Assembly: GCA_003649695.1 (NCBI GenBank)
Contig: QMSR01000010.1
Span: forward strand, 1 to 14,850
Direction of reading: 5' to 3'
DNA length: 14,850 nucleotides
Origin: Thermoplasmata archaeon
GTDB lineage: Archaea; Thermoplasmatota; Thermoplasmata; Thermoplasmatales; B87-G9
Within the stretch, counting starts at the first letter, position 1, and each line of letters begins with the position of its first letter. Position numbers and translations under genes: made by a program. The notes beneath the pieces are model-generated. The model did no database searches. It was not told where the DNA came from and worked only from the letters and a program-made list of their open reading frames with translations. Of this stretch, positions 1 to 6,858 are shown piece after piece.

Positions 1-351
1 CACCAGGGCCCCGATGACCGCGGGCCTCCTGAGGGCCAGCAGCGTCGGGGTACCGTTGGAGGTGGTGATCACGGCCCTCGAGCCCCGGAGGTCCACGCTC
101 AGGACCTCGGTGGGCGAGTTCCCAAAGTTGAAGCCCTTGATCCTCATGCCCCCCCTTTCTCCGAAGAGCCAATCGGCCCCCCTCTCCCTCTGTATCCTGA
201 GAGCCTCCTCGGGCGTGGAGGCCACGAAGACCTCCTCCACGCCCTGGGCGAACATGACCACCAGGGTCGTGCTCAGCCTCAGGAGGTCAACGAATACCAG
301 ATCCCCCTCCGCCACCGACGCCCCCCGGGGGCCCCAATAGACCTCGAACAT
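1..351 (-). CDS. comB: 2-phosphosulfolactate phosphatase, ComB (5' part; runs off the window)
   Basis: The minus strand from the ATG at 351-349 is open through base 1, giving 117 codons of a longer protein. The visible part matches the start of the ComB family, which removes phosphate from 2-phospho-3-sulfolactate in coenzyme M and sulfolactate synthesis. Seen directly: a Leu-Arg-Leu-Ser-Thr-Thr stretch at residues 24-29 after Val-Asp, like the family's D-V-L-R-A-S/T-T-T motif; Gly-Glu-Arg-Gly-Gly then Gly-Phe-Asn-Phe-Gly-Asn-Ser-Pro at residues 64-80; and Thr-Thr-Ser-Asn-Gly-Thr at 96-101. The family is usually about 220-250 residues, so roughly half is missing, to the left of the window. 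Canonical Asp-Val at residue 22-23 reads Asp-Leu here, a mild change. It is transcribed divergently from the PadR gene. The presence of comB does not by itself prove methanogenesis, since bacteria also have it. Confidence 0.85.
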   Translation of the reverse strand, partial: MFEVYWGPRGASVAEGDLVFVDLLRLSTTLVVMFAQGVEEVFVASTPEEALRIQRERGADWLFGERGGMRIKGFNFGNSPTEVLSVDLRGSRAVITTSNGTPTLLALRRPAVIGALV

Positions 352-378
352 GACCCCCTATCCACTCCTTACCCATTA

Positions 379-402
379 AGATTTTATATCTAAAGATATA
401 TC
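379..402. promoter_or_regulatory. Shared divergent promoter with AT-rich dyad between comB and the PadR gene
   Basis: The 62 bases between the two divergent starts contain one AT-rich block. TTTTATATC (382-390) is placed as a TATA box about 24-32 bases before the PadR ATG. Read on the other strand the same bases give GATATAAAAT, about 30-39 bases before the comB ATG. Inside it lies an inverted repeat, TATATCT (385-391) and AGATATA (394-400), separated by two bases. A dyad overlapping a promoter next to a PadR gene is a reasonable autoregulatory operator, but that role is inferred. No ribosome-binding site is needed if the transcripts are leaderless. Confidence 0.5.
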
Positions 403-413
403 GGGGCGGTCGT

Positions 414-887
414 ATGGACGGGATCAGGAGGGGGACCTTCAGGTATCTGATCCTCCACGTCCTCTCGGAGGGCCCGATGCACGGGTACGGGATCATGCAG
501 AGGGTTCAGGAGCTCTTCGGGGGCCTCTACACACCCAGTCCGGGGATCGTATATCCGACGCTGCAGCTCCTGGAGGACCTGGGCTACGTGCGGTCCTCCA
601 GGAGGGGGAGGAGGAGGGTCTATTCCCTGACCTCTGAGGGGAAGAGGGTCCTCGAGGAGCACAGGGCCGAGGTGGAGGAGATCCTCGCCCTGGGCAGGGG
701 CTTTGCCAGGTTCGTCGAGGAGCTGGGCGGCTCAAGGCTCATAGGGCTCCTGAAGAGGCTCTTCACCGAAATCCCCCACATGGATGCGAACAAGAGGGAG
801 AGGCTGAGGAGGGCTGTCGAGAGGTTCCTGGCCGAGCTGGCAGAGGTGCTGGGGAATGCAGGCGGTAAGGGCGGAGGGTCTGACTAA
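414..887 (+). CDS. PadR-family transcriptional regulator
   Basis: A 157-residue winged-helix repressor of the PadR family. The N-terminal half shows the family pattern: Leu-Ile-Leu-His-Val-Leu, Gly-Pro-Met-His-Gly-Tyr-Gly-Ile (residues 20-27), then Pro-Ser-Pro-Gly-Ile-Val-Tyr-Pro-Thr-Leu with Leu-Leu-Glu-Asp-Leu-Gly-Tyr-Val (residues 41-59), and a basic wing at 61-70. The C-terminal half is a charged helical region that would form the dimerisation arm. Its last 32 bases overlap the start of the ABC ATPase gene, so it is the first gene of an exporter operon. PadR proteins beside DrrAB-like pumps usually repress the pump and themselves until a toxic ligand binds; here this is inferred from context. 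The ATG is chosen because a TATA-like box sits about 25-30 bases upstream and no earlier in-frame start is convincing. Confidence 0.88.
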   Translation: MDGIRRGTFRYLILHVLSEGPMHGYGIMQRVQELFGGLYTPSPGIVYPTLQLLEDLGYVRSSRRGRRRVYSLTSEGKRVLEEHRAEVEEILALGRGFARFVEELGGSRLIGLLKRLFTEIPHMDANKRERLRRAVERFLAELAEVLGNAGGKGGGSD

Positions 888-1842
888 GCGCTTCGGGAAC
901 CTCACGGCCGTGGACGGGGTCACGTTCTCCGTCCGGGAGGGGGAGATCTTCGGCTTCCTGGGCCCCAACGGGGCGGGGAAGACCACCACGATAAACATGC
1001 TCATCACCCTCCTTAGGCCCACGGCCGGGGAGGCCTGGGTGGCGGGCCACAGCGTCCTCCGAGAGCCCCGGGAGGTGAGGAGGAGGATCGGGGTTGTCTT
1101 CCAGGACCCCAGCCTCGACAGGGACCTCACGGGGAGGGAGAACCTGGTCCTCCACGGCCTGGCCTACGGCATGGGCAGGGAGGAGATCCGGGGCAGGATC
1201 TCTGAGCTCCTGGAATTCGTGGAATTAACCCCTTTCGCGGACAGACAGGTCAAGACCTACAGCGGCGGGATGGTGAGGAGGCTCGAGATAGCCAGGGCTC
1301 TGGTGCACGACCCCGATATCCTGTTCCTCGACGAGCCCACCCTAGGCCTGGACCCCCAGACCAGGGCCAGGATCTGGGACTACATCTCGAGGCTCAGGCG
1401 GGAGGAGGGGACCACCATCTTCATGACGACGCACTACATGGACGAGGCTGAGGCCCTCTGCGACAGGGTGGCCATCATAGACCACGGCAGAATCGTCGCC
1501 TTAGGCCCGCCGGAGGAGTTGAAGGCCTCTCTGGGCTCCGACGTGGTCTACGTGGAGGGCGAGGGGGACCTAGAGGCCCTGGGCAGGTCCGTGGTGGACG
1601 CTGGCCTCGCCGCCGACTTCTCCCTATCGGGCGGGGAGCTAAGGCTCAGGGTCCGGAGCGCCTCCGCGGCAATACCGAGAATCCTCGAACTAGCCTCCGC
1701 CCTCGGGATTAGGGTAGGTGAGGTTACCTACCGCAGGCCCTCCCTGGGCGACGTCTTTCTGCACCTCACGGGTAGGAGGCTGAGGGACGAAGAGGCCTCG
1801 CCACCGAGGCCTTTGCGTGGCGTGAGGAGGCGGTTCTCATGA
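856..1842 (+). CDS. ABC exporter ATP-binding subunit, DrrA-like
   Basis: A 328-residue ATPase that powers the adjacent membrane subunit. Walker A is Gly-Pro-Asn-Gly-Ala-Gly-Lys-Thr-Thr at residues 36-44, the Q-loop glutamine is at 83, the signature Tyr-Ser-Gly-Gly-Met is at 135-139, Walker B Ile-Leu-Phe-Leu-Asp-Glu-Pro is at 155-161, and the switch His is 193. All catalytic elements are intact. After about residue 215 there is a C-terminal extension of the kind found in DrrA/daunorubicin-resistance ATPases, followed by an Arg-rich tail. The ATG at 856 has a GAGGTG six bases upstream and lies inside the PadR gene, which suggests translational coupling. Its stop overlaps the permease start as ATGA. 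The substrate is unknown; hydrophobic drugs or lipids are typical for this family. Confidence 0.92.
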   Translation: MQAVRAEGLTKRFGNLTAVDGVTFSVREGEIFGFLGPNGAGKTTTINMLITLLRPTAGEAWVAGHSVLREPREVRRRIGVVFQDPSLDRDLTGRENLVLHGLAYGMGREEIRGRISELLEFVELTPFADRQVKTYSGGMVRRLEIARALVHDPDILFLDEPTLGLDPQTRARIWDYISRLRREEGTTIFMTTHYMDEAEALCDRVAIIDHGRIVALGPPEELKASLGSDVVYVEGEGDLEALGRSVVDAGLAADFSLSGGELRLRVRSASAAIPRILELASALGIRVGEVTYRRPSLGDVFLHLTGRRLRDEEASPPRPLRGVRRRFS

Positions 1843-2612
1843 GCTTCCTCAGGTCCATCTGGGTCATGTACTGGAGGCAGCTCCTCAGGTTCTGGAGGCT
1901 GAAGTCGAGGGTCCTGGGTAGCGTGATCACGCCTGTCATCTGGCTCGTATTCTTCGGCATGGGCTGGAGCAGCCTCTTCAACTCCCCCATGGCCAGCAAG
2001 CTCTTCGGCGGCCTCGACTACATAACCTTCCTGGCACCCGGAATCCTCATGATGTCCGTCTTCACCGCCAGCTTCGTCTCCGGGGTTTCCGTGATCCTGG
2101 ACAAGGAGCGGGGCTTCATGAAGGAGCTACTGGTGGCGCCTGCCAGCAGGGCGGGGAGCATCGTGGGCAGGTCCCTCGGGGACGCCACGACAGCCATCGT
2201 TCAGGGCCTGCTGATACTCGCCCTATCCCTCCCCCTGGCCTCGGGCATCAAGCTCGGAGGCATCCCCCTGGCGGCGGTCTCGGCCTTCCTCGTGGGCCTG
2301 ACCTTCAGCGGCGTGGGGATCTTCCTGGCCCTCAGGATCAGGAGCATGGAGGGCTTCCAGGTAATTATGAACCTCATCATGCTCCCCCTCCTCTTCCTGA
2401 GTGGGGCATTCTTCCCCATCGACGGCCTCCCGGGCTGGATGAAGGTCCTCTCCCTCGTAAACCCCATGACCTATGGAGTCGATCTCGCTCGCTGGTCCCT
2501 GGTCGGGGTGAGCTCCTTCGGGCCTGGCCTGGACCTGGCCGTATTGGGCGCCGTGGCGGCCCTTTCCCTGTTCATCGCTGCCTTCTGCTACGAGAGGGCG
2601 ACTCTGGAGTGA
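1839..2612 (+). CDS. ABC-2 type exporter permease, DrrB-like
   Basis: A 257-residue integral membrane protein of the ABC-2 family and partner of the preceding ATPase. The start overlaps the ATPase stop by four bases (ATGA). A short basic, amphipathic N-terminus leads into a first membrane segment near residues 28-45, followed by segments around 63-85, 112-133, 142-165, 175-195 and 228-250. The coupling region Asp-Lys-Glu-Arg-Gly-Phe-Met-Lys-Glu-Leu-Leu-Val-Ala-Pro (about residues 88-101) is the typical ABC-2 contact with the ATPase. Length is normal for a half-transporter, so a dimer is expected. With the PadR regulator it forms a three-gene inducible efflux operon; the exported compound cannot be read from the sequence. 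Confidence 0.9.
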   Translation: MSFLRSIWVMYWRQLLRFWRLKSRVLGSVITPVIWLVFFGMGWSSLFNSPMASKLFGGLDYITFLAPGILMMSVFTASFVSGVSVILDKERGFMKELLVAPASRAGSIVGRSLGDATTAIVQGLLILALSLPLASGIKLGGIPLAAVSAFLVGLTFSGVGIFLALRIRSMEGFQVIMNLIMLPLLFLSGAFFPIDGLPGWMKVLSLVNPMTYGVDLARWSLVGVSSFGPGLDLAVLGAVAALSLFIAAFCYERATLE

Positions 2613-2617
2613 GGACC

Positions 2618-2625
2618 TTTAATAA
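2618..2625 (+). promoter_or_regulatory. TATA-like box for the SRP54-TrmY unit
   Basis: TTTAATAA lies 25-32 bases before the SRP54 ATG, just after the exporter operon ends at 2612. The spacing suits a transcript starting at or very near the ATG. A weak GGGGA immediately before the ATG is too close to act as a ribosome-binding site. Confidence 0.5.
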
Positions 2626-2649
2626 GGAGCTGGGGCGTGAGTAGGGGAC

Positions 2650-3969
2650 ATGGGGCTTGCGGAGGCCCTCAGGGAGGCCCTCAGGAAGATCGCCCGCTCC
2701 TCCAGGGTGGATGAGGAGCTGCTGGCGGAGGTCGTCAGGGACCTTCAGAGGGCCCTCATCAGGGCGGACGTCGACGTCCGCCTCGTGATGGAGGTCACGG
2801 AGAGGATAGAGGAGAGGGCCCTCAAAGAGGAGCCCCCTAAAGGGGTCTCCCTCAGGAGTTACATCATCAGCGTCATACACCAGGAACTCCTCTCGATCCT
2901 GGGCAGGGGCAGGGCCCCGAGGATAGGGCCCCAGAGGATCATGCTCGTGGGCCTCTACGGCCAGGGGAAGACCACCACCGCCGGCAAGCTGGCCCGCTTC
3001 TTCAAGCGCAGGGGCCTCAGCGTCGCCCTGGTCTGCACCGACACCTATAGGCCGGCGGCTTTCGAGCAGCTGAGGCAGGTTGCGGAGCAGGTGGGCGTGC
3101 CAGCCTTCGGGAAGCCCGATGAGGGGGACCCGGTCAGGCTCGTCAGGGACCTGGAGAGGAAGTTCTCCAAGTACCAGGTGGTGATCTTCGACACTGCGGG
3201 CCGGAGCGCCCTGGACCAGGAGCTCCTGGATGAGCTGAGGAGGCTGAAGGAGGCCATTGGGCCGGACGAGGTGATCCTGGTCCTGGACGCCACCATGGGG
3301 CAGCAGGCCGGAAGGCAGGCGGAGGCCTTCCACAGGGCCGTCGGGCTCACGGGCGTCATCCTGACCAAGATGGATGGGGCCGCCAAGGGCGGGGGAGCCC
3401 TGAGCGCGGTGGCCAGGACCGGGGCCCCAGTCATGTTCATCGGGACCGGGGAGAAGATGGAGGACCTGGAGGTCTTCGACCCCGACCGCTACCTCTCCAG
3501 GCTCCTGGGCCTGGGGGACGTGAAGGCCCTCATGGAGATCCTGGAGGAGGCCAGGGCCCCGGAGGAGGCGGCCGCCAAGATCGTCAGCGGCAGGTTCACC
3601 CTCAAGGACCTCTACGAGGTCTGGAGGGAGTTCTCCAGGCCGGGGCTGCTGCGCAAGCTCGTCTCCTCCCTCCCCCTGGGAGTCGCGGACGTCAAGGAGG
3701 AGGCCCTCCGGAAGAGCGAGGAGGACCTCTGGAGGTTCCGCGTGATCATGGACTCCATGACGGAGGAAGAGCTGGAGAACCCCGAGATCATCAAGGGGAC
3801 GAGGATCCTCAGGATAGCCCGGGGCAGCGGCAGGAGCCCTAGGGAGGTCAGGGAGCTCCTCAAGCACTACAGGATGGCGAGGAAGGCCATCAAGGGTATG
3901 AGGGGGAACAGGAGACTGAGGAGGATCCTAGCCAAGCAGCTCAGGGAGGGCTCGGATTGGGCAGAGTGA
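2650..3969 (+). CDS. srp54: Signal recognition particle GTPase SRP54
   Basis: A 439-residue SRP54 that binds signal peptides and 7S RNA and docks with FtsY at the membrane. Domains in order: helical N domain (1-90), G domain (95-300) and M domain (about 317-430). The GTPase motifs are clear: P-loop Gly-Leu-Tyr-Gly-Gln-Gly-Lys-Thr-Thr (101-109), Asp-Thr-Tyr-Arg-Pro-Ala-Ala (131-137), Asp-Thr-Ala-Gly-Arg (181-185), Thr-Lys-Met-Asp-Gly (239-243) and Gly-Gly-Gly-Ala-Leu-Ser (248-253 region). The RNA-binding motif Arg-Ile-Ala-Arg-Gly-Ser-Gly-Arg-Ser is at 388-396. The presence of the M domain separates it from FtsY. Oddities: the P-loop has Gln where Ser is usual (G-Q-G-K rather than G-S-G-K), and the M domain has only four methionines. 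It overlaps the downstream trmY start. Confidence 0.96.
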   Translation: MGLAEALREALRKIARSSRVDEELLAEVVRDLQRALIRADVDVRLVMEVTERIEERALKEEPPKGVSLRSYIISVIHQELLSILGRGRAPRIGPQRIMLVGLYGQGKTTTAGKLARFFKRRGLSVALVCTDTYRPAAFEQLRQVAEQVGVPAFGKPDEGDPVRLVRDLERKFSKYQVVIFDTAGRSALDQELLDELRRLKEAIGPDEVILVLDATMGQQAGRQAEAFHRAVGLTGVILTKMDGAAKGGGALSAVARTGAPVMFIGTGEKMEDLEVFDPDRYLSRLLGLGDVKALMEILEEARAPEEAAAKIVSGRFTLKDLYEVWREFSRPGLLRKLVSSLPLGVADVKEEALRKSEEDLWRFRVIMDSMTEEELENPEIIKGTRILRIARGSGRSPREVRELLKHYRMARKAIKGMRGNRRLRRILAKQLREGSDWAE

Positions 3970-4550
3970 CCATAGTCGTCCTGGGGCACAGGGCCAACGC
4001 CGACGGGACCTTCACCCTCGAGGACCTGCCCGGCTCCGGGGGCAGGATAGACATCATCGTGCGCTCCATTGGTGCCTCCTTCTTCCTCAGCAGGGACATC
4101 AGGAGGAACGTCGTCTTCTACGCCATCCTCATGGGGGGGAACACGGCCCCGAAGACCCTCATGGTTCGCGGGGACGAGGTCAGGTACCTGAATCCGGATG
4201 AGAGGAACATCGCTGCCCTGATAAGGCACGCCCTCCTGAAGCCCTCCGGTCCCGAGTGGAGGAGGGCGTCACCCGGGATCTACGTCCGGGAGGGTGGCCT
4301 GGTTGAGCTGCTCCCGGAGCTGGAGAACATCGTGATCCTCAGGGAGGGAGGGGAGGACATCAGGGGTGCCCCTATGCCCCATAACCCCACCTTCGTCCTG
4401 AGCGACAAGGAGGAGTTCAGGCCCGAGGAGCTGGAGGCCCTCAGGTCCAGGGCCGTGGCGGAGCTCTCCCTCGGGCCCCTGAGCTACCACACCGAGCATG
4501 CTATAGTGATAGCTCTGAACGAGCTGGACAGGAGGGGCGAGGATCCCTGA
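3957..4550 (+). CDS. trmY: tRNA (pseudouridine-54 N1) methyltransferase, TrmY
   Basis: A 197-residue SPOUT-class methyltransferase that makes N1-methylpseudouridine at position 54 in the T-loop of archaeal tRNAs, using S-adenosylmethionine. Family features seen: the N-terminal Val-Val-Leu-Gly-His-Arg-Ala-Asn, Met-Gly-Gly-Asn-Thr-Ala-Pro-Lys-Thr (59-67), Asn-Pro-Asp-Glu-Arg-Asn-Ile-Ala (79-86), and the C-terminal knot Leu-Gly-Pro-Leu-Ser-Tyr-His-Thr-Glu-His-Ala-Ile (172-183) followed by Asn-Glu-Leu-Asp-Arg. Start choice: TTG at 3957 has GGAGGG six bases upstream. A GTG at 3966 would overlap the SRP54 stop as GTGA and give a protein three residues shorter; the ribosome-binding site favours TTG. 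It is translated from the SRP54 transcript. Its stop TGA abuts the SepF stop on the other strand. Confidence 0.9.
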   Translation: MGRVTIVVLGHRANADGTFTLEDLPGSGGRIDIIVRSIGASFFLSRDIRRNVVFYAILMGGNTAPKTLMVRGDEVRYLNPDERNIAALIRHALLKPSGPEWRRASPGIYVREGGLVELLPELENIVILREGGEDIRGAPMPHNPTFVLSDKEEFRPEELEALRSRAVAELSLGPLSYHTEHAIVIALNELDRRGEDP

Positions 4551-4898
4551 TCACTCGGCCGCCAGCCTTATCCTCTGCCTCCTGATCCTCATGCCCCTGG
4601 GGACGTACATGATGATCCTGCCGGGGTCGATGAAGGCGGCGTCCCCCCCGTAGTCCTTGGCCGCCTCCGCCAGCTCGGAGGCTATCTTCTTGATCCCGAA
4701 CTCGTTCTCCATCATGGGGGTCAGGTCGAAGACGACGACGTACTCCCTCTCTATGAGCTCCTTCACCTTCCTGAGCTGGTCGGGGTCCCCGAGCTCGACC
4801 ACGTAGACCGCCCTCTCGGCCTCCGCGACCTCGGGCTCCTCGACCTCGTAGTCGGCGAGATCAATGTACTTCCCCCTCTTCCTCCTCCAGAACGCCAT
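4551..4898 (-). CDS. sepF: Archaeal SepF-like cell division protein
   Basis: A 115-residue protein of the SepF/DUF552 family, the membrane anchor that recruits FtsZ to the division site in archaea. The N-terminus is short and basic-aromatic (Met-Ala-Phe-Trp-Arg-Arg-Lys-Arg) and could serve as the membrane-targeting helix, followed by an acidic linker rich in Glu (about 12-29). The compact core (about 30-105) has the family pattern: Lys-Val-Lys-Glu-Leu-Ile, Val-Val-Val-Phe-Asp-Leu-Thr-Pro, a helix with Ala-Ser-Glu-Leu-Ala, and a final Asp-Pro-Gly-Arg-Ile-Ile-Met-Tyr-Val-Pro. The ATG at 4898 is used; a TTG codon directly before it (4901) would add one residue. It is convergent with trmY with no bases between the stops, and divergent from the oxidoreductase gene. 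No FtsZ gene is in view. Confidence 0.87.
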   Translation of the reverse strand: MAFWRRKRGKYIDLADYEVEEPEVAEAERAVYVVELGDPDQLRKVKELIEREYVVVFDLTPMMENEFGIKKIASELAEAAKDYGGDAAFIDPGRIIMYVPRGMRIRRQRIRLAAE

Positions 4899-4918
4899 CA
4901 AATGCTAATAGCGGAAGT

Positions 4919-4934
4919 ATATTTTAAATAAGGA
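4919..4934. promoter_or_regulatory. Shared AT-rich divergent promoter, sepF and aldehyde oxidoreductase
   Basis: The 64 bases between the starts hold a single AT-rich block. On the minus strand TTTAAAAT (4921-4928) lies about 23-30 bases before the sepF ATG, ideal for a leaderless message. On the plus strand TTTAAATA (4923-4930) is about 33-40 bases before the oxidoreductase ATG, leaving a leader of roughly 10 bases. A GGAGG at 4939-4943 is 19 bases from that ATG, too far for normal ribosome binding. The two boxes overlap, so the two promoters probably compete. Confidence 0.5.
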
Positions 4935-4962
4935 TAAAGGAGGACTCATATTACTCCCTGGA

Positions 4963-6852
4963 ATGGCGCTCAAAGGGTTTGGCGGCAGACTCCTCTTCGT
5001 CAACCTCGACGACGGCTCGTCTCGGAAGGTGCAGCTGGACGAGGGTCTCGTGAGGCGCTTCCTCGGAGGTCTCGGGTTCGCCTCATACTTCCTCCTCAAG
5101 GAGGTTCCCCCGGGGACGGACCCCCTCTCCCCGGGAAACGCCCTCATCATCGCGCCCGGCTCCCTGGTCGGGACAGGAATACCGACGGCGTCCAAGACCA
5201 CCCTTGTGTTCCGCTCCCCGCTCACGGGCGCCTTCGGCAGGTCCGTCGCCGGCGCCTCGCTTGGGCCTGAGCTGAAGAAGGCCGGCTACGACATGCTCCT
5301 GATCAAGGGCAGGGCGCCTGAGCCCTCGATTCTGGTAGTGGACGATGACCAGGTGTACCTGGAGGACGCCAAGGGGATCTGGGGGGAGAAGGACGCACTG
5401 GAGGCGCAGGAGGCCGTAAAGGAGAGGCTGGGCAGGGACTTCAAGACCGGGGCCATAGGGCCCGCTGGCGAGAAGCTCTCCCTCATCGCCGGCGTGGACT
5501 TCGAGGAGAGGCAGGCAGCTAGGGCGGGTCCCGGTGCGGTCATGGGGTCCAAGAACCTCAAGGCCGTCGCAGTCAGGGGCACCGGGGAGATCCCCCTCGA
5601 CTCGGAGGCCGTCAGGGAGCAGATCGCGAAGTGGACCAAGATCATCAAGGAGCACCCCGCGACCAAGGACGACATGAACTACGGGACAGGCGAGTTCCTG
5701 CGCTGGATGAACCTCTCGCGGGGGACCTTCCCGAGCAGGAACTTCCAGTGGGGCTACTTCCAGAGCTTCTACGACAGGGTGAAGGACCCCGAGAGGGAGT
5801 TACTGCCCCTGGACCCCTACCACTGGGCCCCCAAGTACACGGTAAAGCTCCATCCCTGTCCGAACTGCACCAAGCCCTGCGGCAGGTACGTAGAGGTTAA
5901 GGAGGGCCCATATGCGGGGGCAAAGGTCGAGGGCGTGGAGTACGAGCTCCTCTACGCCCTGGGCGGAATGCTGGAGATCGGGGACATAGAGGCCGTGATC
6001 TACCTGAACGAGATCGTGGACAGGCTGGGCCTGGACGGCATCTCCGCGGGGGTCACCGTCGCCTGGGCCATGGAGGCCTTCGAGAGAGGCCTCCTGACGG
6101 CCGAGGACCTCGACGGGATTGAGGCCAGGTTCGGGGACCCGAAGGCGGCGGCAGAGCTGCTCTGGCGCATGGGTACCAGGCAGGGGAAGGTGGGGCAGCT
6201 CCTCGGCGACGGCGTGGCGAGGGCTGTCCAGCGCCTCGGGAAGGGCGCAGAGTTCGCGATGCACATCAAGGGCCTCGAGCTGCCGGCCTACGACATACGC
6301 GGCATCAAGGGGATGGCGCTGGCGGAGGCCGTGTCCTACAGGGGCGCGTGCCACCTGACGGCCGTCGTCTACGGCACCGAGCTCGTGGGGAAGTGGTGGA
6401 AGTTCGAGAACGTGGACAGGCTGAGTGCGGAGAACAAGGGCTGGGAGGTGAAGACCCACGAGGACCTCATGCAGCTCTACGACGCAACTGGCATATGCAA
6501 GTTCTCGAGACACATGTTCTTCCTCGAGGGGCTGCAGGAGGTCGTCAACGCGGTCCACGGACTCTCGTTCTCCAGGGCCGAGCTCATGGCCGTAGGGGAG
6601 CGCATCTACAACATGGCCAGGATCTTCAACGTGGCGAACGGCTTCTCCAGGAAGGACGACACCCTCCCGCCCAGGGTGATGAGGGATCCCATCCCAAAGG
6701 GACCCTCCGCCGGGGCCAGGGTAACCGAGGAGGAGCTACAGCACATGCTGGACGAGTACTACGAGGCCAGGGGCTGGGACAGGAACGGTGTGCCAACTAA
6801 GCCCCTGCTCTCAAAACTGGAACTTGAAGAATTCTCAAACCTCATTTCTTGA
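4963..6852 (+). CDS. Tungsten-dependent aldehyde ferredoxin oxidoreductase family protein
   Basis: A 629-residue cytoplasmic enzyme of the AOR/FOR family, which oxidises aldehydes to acids with ferredoxin as acceptor and uses a tungsto-bispterin cofactor and one [4Fe-4S] cluster. The cluster ligands are visible: Cys299-x2-Cys302-x3-Cys306 and Cys512 in Asp-Ala-Thr-Gly-Ile-Cys-Lys-Phe. Other family marks: Gly-Gly-Leu-Gly-Phe-Ala (35-40), Ala-Pro-Gly-Ser-Leu-Val-Gly-Thr-Gly-Ile-Pro (64-74), Gly-Ala-Val-Met-Gly-Ser-Lys-Asn-Leu-Lys-Ala-Val (191-202), and the C-terminal Glu-Tyr-Tyr-Glu-Ala-Arg-Gly-Trp-Asp (598-606). Length is normal. The aldehyde preferred cannot be told. Oddity: the last ~16 codons are AT-richer than the body and match the island that follows; a decayed second copy of this tail lies at about 9391-9458. 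Confidence 0.93.
   Translation: MALKGFGGRLLFVNLDDGSSRKVQLDEGLVRRFLGGLGFASYFLLKEVPPGTDPLSPGNALIIAPGSLVGTGIPTASKTTLVFRSPLTGAFGRSVAGASLGPELKKAGYDMLLIKGRAPEPSILVVDDDQVYLEDAKGIWGEKDALEAQEAVKERLGRDFKTGAIGPAGEKLSLIAGVDFEERQAARAGPGAVMGSKNLKAVAVRGTGEIPLDSEAVREQIAKWTKIIKEHPATKDDMNYGTGEFLRWMNLSRGTFPSRNFQWGYFQSFYDRVKDPERELLPLDPYHWAPKYTVKLHPCPNCTKPCGRYVEVKEGPYAGAKVEGVEYELLYALGGMLEIGDIEAVIYLNEIVDRLGLDGISAGVTVAWAMEAFERGLLTAEDLDGIEARFGDPKAAAELLWRMGTRQGKVGQLLGDGVARAVQRLGKGAEFAMHIKGLELPAYDIRGIKGMALAEAVSYRGACHLTAVVYGTELVGKWWKFENVDRLSAENKGWEVKTHEDLMQLYDATGICKFSRHMFFLEGLQEVVNAVHGLSFSRAELMAVGERIYNMARIFNVANGFSRKDDTLPPRVMRDPIPKGPSAGARVTEEELQHMLDEYYEARGWDRNGVPTKPLLSKLELEEFSNLIS
6783..6852 (+). repeat. Copy A of the oxidoreductase 3' end (flanks the AT-rich island, left)
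   Basis: The last ~70 bases of the oxidoreductase gene recur at 9391-9458. From GGTGTGC to the stop codon, a hand alignment gives about 46 of 66 matching bases with a single one-base gap. The encoded tails align: Gly-Val-Pro-Thr-Lys-Pro, then Lys-Leu-Glu-Leu-Glu-Glu-Phe-Ser-Asn-Leu-Ile-Ser here, against Lys-Leu-Glu-Leu-Lys-Gln-Leu-Ser-Ser-Leu-Leu-Leu in the other copy. Both copies end at a stop codon in the same place. This is the copy used by the intact gene, and its codons are AT-rich like the island. Confidence 0.6.
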
Positions 6853-6858
6853 ATTATT

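Noticed and set aside
2830..2846. Small hairpin CCCCT-AA-AGGGG inside SRP54
   Set aside because: It lies in the coding N domain, and such short G+C pairings are frequent by chance in this DNA.
2572..3867. A 431-codon open frame on the minus strand across SRP54
   Set aside because: It is antisense to a complete SRP54 with all motifs. Its Pro/Leu/Glu-rich translation is typical of a shadow frame in G+C-rich DNA.
5800..6558. Long minus-strand frame inside the oxidoreductase gene
   Set aside because: It is antisense to conserved oxidoreductase sequence including the cluster cysteines, with no recognisable domain.
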